Part shown: in pieces, positions 27,430 through 35,821 of the stretch
Layout: each line of letters begins with the position of its first letter
How positions within the stretch are numbered: position 1 is the stretch's first letter
NCBI GenBank assembly: GCA_028724585.1
Contig: JAQYCQ010000021.1
Location: 1-64,000, forward strand
From: Bacillota bacterium
GTDB taxonomy: Bacteria; Bacillota; Clostridia; Peptostreptococcales; Anaerovoracaceae
DNA length: 64,000 nucleotides
Direction: 5' to 3'
Program-made: the position numbers and the translations under genes
Notes under the pieces: model-generated
Database searches by the model: none
Seen by the model: the letters and a program-made list of their open reading frames with translations, nothing else
What the model was told of the DNA's origin: nothing

Positions 27430-28368
27430 ATGAAAAAAGATCAGGCATTAGGCTATATGCTCGTGATTTTCGCGGGCATCATGTGGGGCACGGCAGGCCT
27501 GTTTTCTACGGTCCTCTCATCGCTGGGACTTTCAGCGTCTATGGTCGCCCTTATCAGGCTCTCGTCCGGCGCGGTATTTCTGGGTATTTTCATGCTGATA
27601 AAATACGGTCCGGAAATATTTAAGATCGACGCGAAGGGCTTGATCTGGTGCGCTCTTATGGGAATATTCGTGCAGGGTCTTTACAATGTCAGCTATTCGG
27701 AAGCTGTAAAAGAAACAGGAATGGCCGCGGCGACCATCATGCTCTATACTTCGCCGGTGTTCGTCAGCGTCATGTCGAGAATGCTTTTCAAGGAGAAGTT
27801 CACAGCGCTTAAAGTAGGAGCTCTTGTACTCAATATAGCGGGCTGCGCTCTGGCTGTGACCGGCGGGGATTTCGGAGATATCCATATTCCCCTCATCGGG
27901 TTAGCCTCCGGCCTGGCTGCCGGATTCCTCTACTCGCTGCTGCCGGTCATCAATACGGAAGCGCTTAAGGAATACAATATCATGACGATAACATTCTACG
28001 GACTGATCATAGGATCCCTGCTGCTGACCGTGATATCCAGACCTTGGGAATACGCCGGACAGCTCATGAACATTGAGGCGGGACTGGCTGCCGCGGGCTA
28101 TGGACTTATCCCGACAGCCGCTGCATATATCGCTTATTCAGTCGGCCTGGAGAAGAGGCTGGAAACCTCGAAGGTTCCGATAATGGCTTCTATAGAGGTC
28201 GTTTCCGCGGCGGTCATAGGAGTGATCGCTCTCAGTCAGGAGCTGAGCTCGGGAAAGCTGGTCGGGATAGCTGTACTGCTCATGTCTATAGTGCTCATGA
28301 ACATAGATACCGGAAAGTTGCCGGCAGTCAGGCTCAGAGTCAGGTCTTTCGCGCGCAGGCGCGCTTAG
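27430..28368 (+). CDS. EamA/DMT-family transporter
   Basis: A 312-residue membrane protein with about ten hydrophobic segments in two EamA repeats. The first repeat starts 'MLVIFAGIMWGTAGLFSTVLSSLG' and the second includes 'PTAAAYIAYSVGLEKRLETSKVPIMASIEVVSAAVIGVI'. Such proteins move small metabolites or amino acids across the membrane; the substrate cannot be told. The start at 27430 follows an AGAAGG site and gives the usual length; an in-frame ATG at 27343 would add 29 hydrophilic residues without a ribosome site. The gene is alone, converging on the LysR gene. Confidence 0.85.
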   Translation: MKKDQALGYMLVIFAGIMWGTAGLFSTVLSSLGLSASMVALIRLSSGAVFLGIFMLIKYGPEIFKIDAKGLIWCALMGIFVQGLYNVSYSEAVKETGMAAATIMLYTSPVFVSVMSRMLFKEKFTALKVGALVLNIAGCALAVTGGDFGDIHIPLIGLASGLAAGFLYSLLPVINTEALKEYNIMTITFYGLIIGSLLLTVISRPWEYAGQLMNIEAGLAAAGYGLIPTAAAYIAYSVGLEKRLETSKVPIMASIEVVSAAVIGVIALSQELSSGKLVGIAVLLMSIVLMNIDTGKLPAVRLRVRSFARRRA

Positions 28369-28460
28369 AGAAACAGCGCTGCAGATCCTTTTGGGATACT
28401 GAATATATGATCGTCTTTCCAAACCAAATAAGTCTTTCCAAACACAATAACATAAACCGG

Positions 28461-28520
28461 AACGGGCCCGGATGCGGGAAGTATCAATCTTCCAGAGCAT
28501 CAGGGCCCGTTTCATTTTTT
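28461..28520 (+). terminator. Terminator of the EamA transporter gene
   Basis: AACGGGCCC (28461-28469) pairs with GGGCCCGTT, with an inner GATGC/GCATC stem, followed by TCATTTTTT. Confidence 0.8.
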
Positions 28521-28535
28521 ATGTTTTTTCAGGAA

Positions 28536-28585
28536 GCGCCGCGGGCGCCGCAAGGGCGTAAGCCCGTCCTGTCAGCGGAGCTGTC
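28536..28585. repeat. Cluster of small hairpins near the 3' end of the LysR gene
   Basis: GCGCC-GCG-GGCGC (28536-28548), GGGC-GTAA-GCCC (28554-28565) and an imperfect family member GTCAGC-GGA-GCTGTC (28571-28585, one mismatch). Looks like a degenerate copy of a mini-hairpin group. Confidence 0.6.
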
Positions 28586-28592
28586 GCAGGCG

Positions 28593-29489
28593 TCAGATGT
28601 GATATTCGTTTTTTATGAATTCCATCAGACAGGATGTAAATGCGGAGGCGGCAGGAAGGTCCTTTTCAGCCGGACGCTTTACTATCCCTATGTCCCTGTA
28701 GATAGGCGGGTCCAGGTGGAGGCGGGCAGCGCTGGTCTCGTAGTTGCGCATGATCAGGTCGGAGGCCAGGGAGACGCCGAGTCTGTGGTCTATCATCTTT
28801 ATGACAGTCAGGTTGTCCTTGCAGGAATAGGCGATATTGAACCGGACCTTTCTTTTTATGATAGCTTCCGGCCAGCCGGGATATCCAAGGCTTGTCTCAC
28901 CTATGGTGTATGAAATGAAAGGGTATCCGGACAGGTCCTGGAGAGTGACCGAACCGCGGCCGGCCAGTTCGTGGTCCTGCGGAACTATAGCGATGATCTC
29001 GTCTGTATGAAGTTTGACCACTTCCAGCGGGGTGCTTTCGCCTGTGATCTCGCATATTGCCAGGTCCAGGCTTCCATCAGCCAGGAGCTCCAGCAGCATA
29101 GGCGTTTCGTGTTCCTTCATGGACACCTGTATTCCGGGGTATCTGGAGGCCAGAGTTTCGAGAACAGAGGGCATCCACGATTCCGACACACTGGACAGGC
29201 ATCCTATCGTGATCCTGCCGGCCGTCTTTCCTGAAAAAGCGGCGCACTGCTGCTTTATGCGCTCGTCGGCCCGCTGCTCGTCACGCATGAGGGGGAGAAG
29301 CTCGCGCGCGGCGTTAGTGAGCGATACACCCCGGTTGGTCCTGGTGAGCAGAGTCACTCCCAGCTCGTTCTCCAGGCTCTTTATCATCTGGGTTATGCCT
29401 GACTGGGTGTAGCCCATCTGCTCCGCTGCCCTGGTGATGCTCCCGGTCTCCGCGACCGTCAGCAGTGCCTCGTATTTCCTGTTGTCCAT
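28593..29489 (-). CDS. LysR-family transcriptional regulator
   Basis: A 298-residue regulator. The N-terminal winged helix (residues 1-60) has 'EALLTVAETGSITRAAEQMGYTQSGITQMIKSLENELGVTLLTR', a typical LysR recognition region. The rest is a two-lobed effector-binding domain. GGGAGG precedes the ATG. It is divergent from the corrin operon with only 113 bp between the starts, so it may control those genes or itself. This is inference: LysR proteins often act on the divergent neighbour, but corrin genes are more often under a cobalamin riboswitch. The effector is unknown. Confidence 0.88.
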   Translation of the reverse strand: MDNRKYEALLTVAETGSITRAAEQMGYTQSGITQMIKSLENELGVTLLTRTNRGVSLTNAARELLPLMRDEQRADERIKQQCAAFSGKTAGRITIGCLSSVSESWMPSVLETLASRYPGIQVSMKEHETPMLLELLADGSLDLAICEITGESTPLEVVKLHTDEIIAIVPQDHELAGRGSVTLQDLSGYPFISYTIGETSLGYPGWPEAIIKRKVRFNIAYSCKDNLTVIKMIDHRLGVSLASDLIMRNYETSAARLHLDPPIYRDIGIVKRPAEKDLPAASAFTSCLMEFIKNEYHI

Positions 29490-29530
29490 CCTGCTGCCTC
29501 CCTTTTGCCTTTCTCTTATCCGTTACAATG

Positions 29531-29569
29531 ATTATACAGTAAACCTGCGTCCTGATGATGTGATATAAT
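29531..29569. promoter_or_regulatory. Divergent promoters of the LysR gene and the corrin operon
   Basis: Plus strand: TGA-TATAAT (29561-29569), an extended -10 about 34 bp before the cbi start. Minus strand: TATAAT at 29536-29531 for the LysR gene. The leader of the corrin operon would be under 30 bases, too short for a cobalamin riboswitch. Confidence 0.5.
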
Positions 29570-29602
29570 AATTTCTATTGGATACAGGGAAGGAGAAGCG
29601 GC

Positions 29603-31840
29603 GTGCGCGAATACACAACAAAAAACGGAAAGAAAATGAGACGCGGATACACGACAGGCGTGTGCGCCGCGGCAGCGGTAAAGGCTTCGGCTGAGATGCT
29701 GCTGACAGGCGCCCAGATGGACACGGTCGATTTCCACTGGCGGCCTTCCGACGGCAGCCTGGCTGAAGCCGAGTTCCCTCTGGAGGATATAACCCGCGGC
29801 GATGTAAATGTGAAGTGCGCGGTGAGGAAAGACGCTGGGGACGATCCTGACGCGACCGACGGCATGCTGGTCTATGCTGAGGTATACAGAAAAGAAGATT
29901 ACAGAAAAGACGATCCTGACGACAGCTCCGCTGACGATGACCGCACCGCGGACAGTCCGGCGGCAGGTGAGCCCGCGGCCGCCGGCATAGAAGAAAAAAC
30001 CGCTGATCAGACCGCTGACCTGGTGGATGTCATAAAAGAGACCATAGCGGACGACCCTGCCGCAAAGGCTGCTGTCCTGCAGGGGATGAGCGGTCCTGAC
30101 GGCGTGATCCACATGCGCTGGAACAAAGTCGCCGATTTTCTCAACGAAGAAAGCGGAAGCGGCGGAGCAAAGCCGCCTGAAGTCCGGGAGGATGAGACTC
30201 CTGAGCCGGCTCTGGTCATAGAAGAGGATCCTGATGAGCCGCGCTTCATCATAAAGGGCGGCCAAGGCGTAGGCATAGTTACCAAGCCGGGGCTGGATCA
30301 GCCTGCCGGTTCACCTGCCATAAACTCAGGCCCGAGGAGGATGATCAGGGAAGGGCTGGAAGAGCTCTGCGGCGAGCTGGGATACGAAGGCGGCCTGGTC
30401 ATCGTGCTCTCTATACCTGGAGGCGAAAAGACGGCGGAAAAAACCTTCAATCCGGTAGTAGGCGTCGAAGGCGGCCTTTCCATACTGGGTACGACGGGGA
30501 TAGTAGAGCCAATGAGCGGCAAGGCGGTCGAGGATACAGTCAGGGCCGAGATCAGGGTAAAGGCGGCATCGTCTGACTTCCTGGCTCTGGTTCCGGGAAA
30601 CGCGGGACATTCCTTTGCGGCGGGCGAGCTGCAGATACCTGACCGCTGGATAGTCACAATGAGCAATTATCCGGGAGCTTCCCTGGACGAAGCTATGGAC
30701 TGCGGCGTAAAGAAGGTGCTGATCATAGGCAGCCTGGGCAAGCTGGTCAAGCTGGCAGGAGGCATCTTCAACACCCATTCCCACGAAGCCGATGCCCGCA
30801 TAGATATCATGATGAGGAGTGCCTTAAGGGCCGGAGCGTCTCCGGACCTGCTGCTGGAAATGGAAAAATGCGTGACAACGGACGCTGCAGCAGACCTGCT
30901 GGAGAAGGGCGGCGTCCTTGACGGTACCATGCGTGACCTGACAGGCCGGGCGGCTGACCACGTCAGGCGCAGAGTTCCTGATATACAGACTGAGATCATA
31001 ATTCTTAAGAATACTGGCGAAGTGCTGGGCTTTACTGACGGCGCGTTCGACATAGCGGAGGAGATCATGAAGCTGAGCATGAGCAGAGTATATTTTGTGG
31101 GTGCCGGCAGCGGCGCGCCGGATCTTATAACTGTCAGGGGAATGAAGCTTTTGGAAGAAGCGGATGTGGTGATCTACGCCGGTTCGCTGGTAAACCCTGA
31201 GCTTCTGGATTACGCGCGCAAAGCCGTGGACGCCGGAGAGGTCTACAACAGCGCGGAGCTGCATCTGGAGCAGATAATCGACATCATCAAGGATGCGGCT
31301 GCCCAGGGAAAGAAGATAGTAAGGCTGCATACAGGCGACCCTTCTATCTACGGAGCTATAAGGGAACAGATGGACCAGCTGGACAAGCTGGGCATAACGT
31401 ATGAGGTCTGCCCGGGAGTCAGCAGCTTTTCCGCGGCAGCGGCGGCCCTGAACGCGGAATATACCCTTCCGGGAGTATCCCAGACGGTGATCCTGACCCG
31501 TATGGAAGGCAGGACTCCGGTGCCTGAGAATGAGAAGATCAGGCTGCTGGCGGCTCATGGAGCTTCTATGGCCATATTCCTGAGCGCTTCCATGACTGAC
31601 AGCCTTCAGCAGGAGCTTCTCGAGTCAGGCGGCTACACGGAAGATACGCCGTGCGCTATAGTCTACAAGGCTTCATGGCCTGAAGAGAAGAAGATAGTCA
31701 CTACACTTGGAAATCTGGCTCAGGCCGCGGAAGCGGAGGGCATAACAAAGACAGCCCTGATCCTGGTCGGCGGTTTCCTGGGCAGCGAACACGAGCTGTC
31801 AAAGCTCTACGATAAAGATTTCCACACGGAGTTCAGATAG
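29603..31840 (+). CDS. cbiDF: CbiD-CbiF fusion: cobalt-precorrin-5B C1-methyltransferase / cobalt-precorrin-4 C11-methyltransferase
   Basis: A 745-residue fusion for the anaerobic corrin pathway. Residues 1-492 are CbiD: 'LRRGYTTGVCAAAA'-type start ('MRRGYTTGVCAAAAVKAS'), 'GGQGVGIVTKPGL', 'LSIPGGEKTAEKTFNPVVGVEGGLSILGTTG' and 'GKLVKLAGGIFNTHSHEADAR'. Residues 493-745 are CbiF, an SAM-dependent tetrapyrrole methylase with 'YFVGAGSGAPDLITVRG' and 'LHTGDPSIYGA'. The CbiD part is about 110 residues too long. The extra piece (about 100-212) is acidic and Ala/Asp-rich with one helix-like core ('VDVIKETIADDPAAKAAVLQG'), placed between two strands that are normally close together. cbiG follows directly (TAGATG). 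This is the first gene of the operon. Confidence 0.9.
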   Translation: MREYTTKNGKKMRRGYTTGVCAAAAVKASAEMLLTGAQMDTVDFHWRPSDGSLAEAEFPLEDITRGDVNVKCAVRKDAGDDPDATDGMLVYAEVYRKEDYRKDDPDDSSADDDRTADSPAAGEPAAAGIEEKTADQTADLVDVIKETIADDPAAKAAVLQGMSGPDGVIHMRWNKVADFLNEESGSGGAKPPEVREDETPEPALVIEEDPDEPRFIIKGGQGVGIVTKPGLDQPAGSPAINSGPRRMIREGLEELCGELGYEGGLVIVLSIPGGEKTAEKTFNPVVGVEGGLSILGTTGIVEPMSGKAVEDTVRAEIRVKAASSDFLALVPGNAGHSFAAGELQIPDRWIVTMSNYPGASLDEAMDCGVKKVLIIGSLGKLVKLAGGIFNTHSHEADARIDIMMRSALRAGASPDLLLEMEKCVTTDAAADLLEKGGVLDGTMRDLTGRAADHVRRRVPDIQTEIIILKNTGEVLGFTDGAFDIAEEIMKLSMSRVYFVGAGSGAPDLITVRGMKLLEEADVVIYAGSLVNPELLDYARKAVDAGEVYNSAELHLEQIIDIIKDAAAQGKKIVRLHTGDPSIYGAIREQMDQLDKLGITYEVCPGVSSFSAAAAALNAEYTLPGVSQTVILTRMEGRTPVPENEKIRLLAAHGASMAIFLSASMTDSLQQELLESGGYTEDTPCAIVYKASWPEEKKIVTTLGNLAQAAEAEGITKTALILVGGFLGSEHELSKLYDKDFHTEFR

Positions 31841-32818
31841 ATGTTTTTAGACGATATAAGCGGGGGCAGGCAGGTACTTACCGCCGCGGCCATCTGCTTT
31901 ACCGATAAAGGCGAATCCAACGCCCTGCGCGTGAAGGGCCTTAAGGTCTATAGGTTCAGGCGCGATTTCATGAAGACAGACCTGCTCATGGAGAGATTTT
32001 TCAGGGGCAGCAGCCTGCAGAAGCCCGCGGTCATAGTGTTCTTTTCAGCGGCCGGCATAGCTGTAAGGTCCATAGCGCCCTATCTTGTCAGCAAGGCGAC
32101 AGACCCGGCTGTGATCGTGGTGAATGACCAGGCGGACTTTACCATACCCATACTTTCAGGCCATATAGGCCAGGCAAATGAGGCCGCCGTCGAGCTGGCA
32201 AGGGCGCTGGGCGCCCGGGCTGTCATAACGACAGCTTCTGATTCGCTAAAGGATGTGGAGTCGGTAGACGTGTTCGCTAAACGCCAAGGCTATATACTTC
32301 GTGACCTGAAAGCAGCAAAGACCATAACTGCTGATATGGTAGCGGGTATCAAAGTGGACAGGATAAAGAACGAAGACGGCTCAGTGACATTCGTGAGCTC
32401 CGCTCACAGGGAAGCTCCGCTTGTCCTGGCTCCTGAGCGATACGTTATAGGGCTGGGCTGCCGCAGGGGGATAGATCCTGATAAGATGCGGGATTTTGTG
32501 CTCGGTAACATGGAGAAGGCCGGAATATCAGCCATAGACGTATATAAAGTTTGCTCTATAGACATTAAAGCTGATGAGCCCTGCATGACAACAGCAGCCC
32601 GTTTTGTCCGCGCGCCTTTTGTGGTCTTTTCACCGGAGCAGCTGAAGGAGGCGAAGGGAAATTTTACTCCTTCCGATTTTGTGGTGGAGAAGACCGGTGT
32701 CGATAACGTATGCGAGCGGTCGGCGATATGCGGCTGCGGCAGCCGGGGTGGCAGAGTGGTAATTAAAAAAACAGCGCGTGACGGCATGACCTTTGCCGCG
32801 GCAGAAAGGAATATCTGA
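31841..32818 (+). CDS. cbiG: Cobalt-precorrin-5A hydrolase
   Basis: A 325-residue CbiG. It opens the delta-lactone of cobalt-precorrin-5A and releases acetaldehyde, the step that marks the anaerobic pathway. The N-terminal domain has 'VIVFFSAAGIAVRSIAPYL' and 'DFTIPILSGHIGQANEAA'. The C-terminal domain has 'YVIGLGCRRGID' and 'GVDNVCERSAI'. The start abuts the stop of cbiDF and the end overlaps the start of cbiHJ by one base (TGATG), so the three are translated as a block. Confidence 0.92.
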   Translation: MFLDDISGGRQVLTAAAICFTDKGESNALRVKGLKVYRFRRDFMKTDLLMERFFRGSSLQKPAVIVFFSAAGIAVRSIAPYLVSKATDPAVIVVNDQADFTIPILSGHIGQANEAAVELARALGARAVITTASDSLKDVESVDVFAKRQGYILRDLKAAKTITADMVAGIKVDRIKNEDGSVTFVSSAHREAPLVLAPERYVIGLGCRRGIDPDKMRDFVLGNMEKAGISAIDVYKVCSIDIKADEPCMTTAARFVRAPFVVFSPEQLKEAKGNFTPSDFVVEKTGVDNVCERSAICGCGSRGGRVVIKKTARDGMTFAAAERNI

Positions 32819-34392
32819 TGAAGCTCAGTATAGTCGGAATAGGGCCGGGCAGCGCCGGCGGCATGACCCTGGAAGCGAGGGAGAGGCTCTCCGAGTCGGA
32901 GCTCATAGTGGGCTATGGTCTTTACGTGGATCTGGTGAAGGACTTGTTTCCGGAAAAGGAATATTACACCAGCGGCATGCGCAAGGAGACTGAGCGGGTA
33001 AGATTTGCTGTGGAGAAGGCAGCTGCCGGAACCAGGACGGCTCTGGTCTGCAGCGGTGACTCCGGAGTCTACGGCATGGCGTCCCTAGCTTTTGAGACTG
33101 CTGAGGCGCTGGGGCTTGAAGCCGGGGACATAGAGGTTATCCCCGGTGTCACCGCCGCTCTGAGCTGCGGCGCCCTGCTGGGTTCGCCCCTGTCCTGCGA
33201 TTTCGCTGTCATAAGCCTGAGCGACCTGCTGGTACCTTGGGAGCGCATAGAGAAGAGGCTGGCGTGTGTCGCCGAGTCGGACATGCCGCTGGTCCTGTAC
33301 AATCCCAGCTCTAAGAAGCGCAGGGACCATTTGAAAAAAGCCTGCCGCATAATGATGGGCAGCAGGTCGCCGCGGACGGTCTGCGGGATAGTCAGGAACG
33401 CCGGCAGGGAAGGTCAGTCAGCTGAGCTGATGAGCCTGGAAGAGCTGGCGGACTATGAGGCTGATATGCTCACTACCGTGATCATAGGCGGGAGCAGCAC
33501 GCGAAATATATGTGGCAGGATGGTGACGCCGCGCGGTTATTCCGGCAAATATGATATCGCCGGAAAAGGCGGCCAAAATGGGTCTGGTGAAGAAGAAAAC
33601 GAAAAAACGGACAGGATCTCCAGAGGCGGCGGTCCTCTGCTGATCTTCGGCGGCACTTCAGAGGGCAGGGAACTGGCCCTGCGCGCGGAGCGCGCGGGAT
33701 ATGAGACCTGGCTTTCGACTGCTACTGAATACGGCCGTGAGACGGCTCAGGCCCACCTTAAGGGAGTAAAGATACTGGCCGGAAAGCTGCCGGAAGACGA
33801 GATAGAAAGCCTGATCAGGAACAGGGGATTTTCCTGCGTGATAGACGCTACCCATCCCTACGCGGGACATATTTCGGGCAGCCTGGAGCAGGCAGCCGAA
33901 AATACCGGCATAAAGCTGGTCAGAGTCAGGAGAAAGATCCAGACAGGGCCGACTGACGAAGAAGTGATGTTTTTTAGTACCATGGACGAGATAATAGACT
34001 TCCTGAACGGTACGGAGGGCGGGGTTTTCTTTTCCACGGGCTCTAACGCCGCCGAGTCATATTCAAGGCTCATAGACATGGAAGAAAGGGGCTGCGTGAG
34101 GATCCTGCCGTCTGCCGAGGCTCTGGAAAAGGTGAAAAAAGCCGGATTCAGCAGCAGGAATATCATGTGTATGCAGGGGCCTTTTTCAGAGGAGATGAAC
34201 GAGGCCTGCTTCAGCTTTTTCAATGTCCGCTGGCTTGTAACAAAATCATCGGGCAGGGCAGGCGGATTTGATGAGAAGATATCCGCGGCGCGCAGGCTGG
34301 GAATAAAAGTGCTGGTGCTGGCGCCGCCTCAGGAAACCGAAGGAATCGCCATGGAAGAAGCGCTTAAAATGATAGGTGAAGGGAGACTGTAA
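32818..34392 (+). CDS. cbiHJ: CbiH-CbiJ fusion: cobalt-precorrin-3B C17-methyltransferase / cobalt-precorrin-6A reductase
   Basis: A 524-residue fusion. Residues 1 to about 240 are CbiH, a tetrapyrrole methylase that also drives ring contraction ('GIGPGSAGGMTLEARE', 'CSGDSGVYGMA', 'MPLVLYNPSSKKRRDHL'). A hydrophilic linker of about 30 residues follows. Residues 271-524 are CbiJ, the NAD(P)H-dependent reductase ('LLIFGGTSEGRELA', 'VIDATHPYAGHIS', 'WLVTKSSGRAGGFDEKI'). In the pathway the two steps are not consecutive, so the fusion probably serves equal dosage or complex formation. A perfect mini-hairpin (33681-33695) lies inside the CbiJ part. Confidence 0.92.
   Translation: MKLSIVGIGPGSAGGMTLEARERLSESELIVGYGLYVDLVKDLFPEKEYYTSGMRKETERVRFAVEKAAAGTRTALVCSGDSGVYGMASLAFETAEALGLEAGDIEVIPGVTAALSCGALLGSPLSCDFAVISLSDLLVPWERIEKRLACVAESDMPLVLYNPSSKKRRDHLKKACRIMMGSRSPRTVCGIVRNAGREGQSAELMSLEELADYEADMLTTVIIGGSSTRNICGRMVTPRGYSGKYDIAGKGGQNGSGEEENEKTDRISRGGGPLLIFGGTSEGRELALRAERAGYETWLSTATEYGRETAQAHLKGVKILAGKLPEDEIESLIRNRGFSCVIDATHPYAGHISGSLEQAAENTGIKLVRVRRKIQTGPTDEEVMFFSTMDEIIDFLNGTEGGVFFSTGSNAAESYSRLIDMEERGCVRILPSAEALEKVKKAGFSSRNIMCMQGPFSEEMNEACFSFFNVRWLVTKSSGRAGGFDEKISAARRLGIKVLVLAPPQETEGIAMEEALKMIGEGRL
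33681..33695. repeat. GGA-loop mini-hairpin inside cbiHJ
   Basis: GCGCGC-GGA-GCGCGC, in frame, encoding part of 'LRAERAG' in the CbiJ domain. The frame and motif order are not disturbed. It may be chance from GC-rich codons. Confidence 0.7.
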
Positions 34393-34393
34393 T

Positions 34394-35605
34394 TTGGAAA
34401 AACAGGTAATAATAGCGGGGGCCGGCATGGGCTCGGTCACAGATATGACGGAAGGTCTCCTTTCGGCTGCTTCGCGCGCTGAACTGATAATAGGGCCCGG
34501 ACGTGTGGTCAGGTCCTTTGGCGGAGAAGGCAGGAGGATAGTCTCTGAGTACAGGGCGGAGACTATCAAGGATATAGTGGATGAGGCTGAAGAGACCAGG
34601 ATCCTGGTGCTGGTGACCGGGGATCAGGGCTTTTTCAGTGCCGCTCAGCGTATCAGAGCCGCTCTCATAGAATATTCCCCTTCGGTGATGCCGGGCATAT
34701 CGTCCGTGTCGTATATGTCGGCCTGCATAGGGGTGCCTTGGAGCGGGGCTGCCATAGTCAGCGCCCACGGCAGGAAGCTGAACATAGCTTCTGTAGTAAG
34801 GAGAAACAGGGTGACCTACGCTCTGACAGGCGGAAATGTGTCGGCGCTGCTGGGAACCCTATGTGAATACGGATATGGCGGGCTTCAGGTATTCGTAGGT
34901 GAAAGGCTGTCCTACGCTGACGGGAAGATCTCTAAGGGAACTGCCGAACAGCTGAGGCGGAGAAGATTCGATACCCTTTCTATCATGGCAGTCATAAATC
35001 CGGGCGCGGACGAAAGGATAAGGACCGGCATAAAGGACTCCGAGTTCATAAGGGGACAGGTCCCTATGACCAAGAGGTTTGTCAGGTCGGCGGTACTGAG
35101 CGCTATGGAACTCAGGGCGGACAGTACTGTCTGGGATATTGGAGCGGGAACAGGCTCTGTATCTGTAGAAGCGGCTCTGAGCGCCTATAAAGGCACTGTA
35201 TTCGCGATCGAGCGTGAGGAAGAAGGCATAGACCTGATCGGGAAGAATGCCGTTAAATTCCACGCCGACAATATAGTTTCGGTTTACGGCCAGGCTCCGG
35301 AGGTCCTTGAGGGACTGCCGCCGGCAGATGTATGCTTTATAGGCGGAGCTGGCGGAAAGCTCGAGCAGATCCTGGAGGCTATAAAAGGAAAGAATGTGGA
35401 AAGGACCAGAGTCGTCATAACGGCGGTAACGGTCCAGACTCTGGCTGCTGCTTCCGAGGCTCTGGGGAAGGCGGGCGCGGAGGACATCTCGGTTTCACAG
35501 ATACAGGTCACGGAAACTCACAGGGCAGGCTCGCACGACCTTTTCAGGGCACAGAACCCTGTCTTTATCATAGAAGGCGATATCACGCGCGGGCAGGTTG
35601 AATAG
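34394..35605 (+). CDS. cbiET: CbiE-CbiT fusion: cobalt-precorrin-7 C5-methyltransferase / cobalt-precorrin-6B C15-methyltransferase (decarboxylating)
   Basis: A 403-residue fusion equal in plan to aerobic CobL. The first 200 residues are CbiE ('VIIAGAGMGSVTDMT', 'VTGDQGFFSAAQRI', 'MPGISSVSYMSACIGVPW'). From about residue 222 a CbiT methyltransferase follows with the SAM-binding loop 'VWDIGAGTGSVSVEAAL' and 'DVCFIGGAGGKLEQIL'. A TTG start at 34394 is chosen because GGGAG lies eight bases before it; a GTG at 34376 is possible and would overlap cbiHJ. It is the last corrin gene here. CbiL, CbiC, CbiA and the cobalt chelatase are not in the window. Confidence 0.9.
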   Translation: MEKQVIIAGAGMGSVTDMTEGLLSAASRAELIIGPGRVVRSFGGEGRRIVSEYRAETIKDIVDEAEETRILVLVTGDQGFFSAAQRIRAALIEYSPSVMPGISSVSYMSACIGVPWSGAAIVSAHGRKLNIASVVRRNRVTYALTGGNVSALLGTLCEYGYGGLQVFVGERLSYADGKISKGTAEQLRRRRFDTLSIMAVINPGADERIRTGIKDSEFIRGQVPMTKRFVRSAVLSAMELRADSTVWDIGAGTGSVSVEAALSAYKGTVFAIEREEEGIDLIGKNAVKFHADNIVSVYGQAPEVLEGLPPADVCFIGGAGGKLEQILEAIKGKNVERTRVVITAVTVQTLAAASEALGKAGAEDISVSQIQVTETHRAGSHDLFRAQNPVFIIEGDITRGQVE

Positions 35606-35625
35606 GACAGCCGGAGGCTCTCTGT

Positions 35626-35636
35626 ACGCGGAGCGT
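35626..35636. repeat. Short GGA-loop mini-hairpin after cbiET
   Basis: ACGC-GGA-GCGT, 4-bp stem, between the cbiET stop and the terminator. Confidence 0.6.
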
Positions 35637-35667
35637 TCCGGGATATAAAAGAGGAAATGGGAAAGAA

Positions 35668-35695
35668 AAGGGGAGGGCGGAACGCCCTCCCTTTT
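35668..35695 (+). terminator. Terminator of the corrin operon
   Basis: GGGAGGGCG-GAA-CGCCCTCCC followed by TTTT; an A run before it suggests it also works on the other strand. Confidence 0.9.
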
Positions 35696-35713
35696 GTAAT
35701 GCATTCAGACCAC

Positions 35714-35747
35714 TAAAAAAGGAGCAGCTGTGTCATACAGCTGCTCC
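35714..35747 (-). terminator. Terminator of the acyl-CoA dehydrogenase gene
   Basis: GGAGCAGCTGT pairs with ACAGCTGCTCC; on the minus strand it is followed by TTTTTT. Confidence 0.9.
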
Positions 35748-35821
35748 CGCGAATTTTCAATCAGTCATTTGTGTGGACAGACGATATCCACGACCGCTTA
35801 TTCATCTAAGCTGCGATCAGA

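Noticed and set aside
29490..29602. Cobalamin riboswitch before the corrin genes
   Set aside because: The gap is 113 bp, holds two promoter-like -10 elements and shows no B12-box-like sequence; a riboswitch needs about 200 bases.
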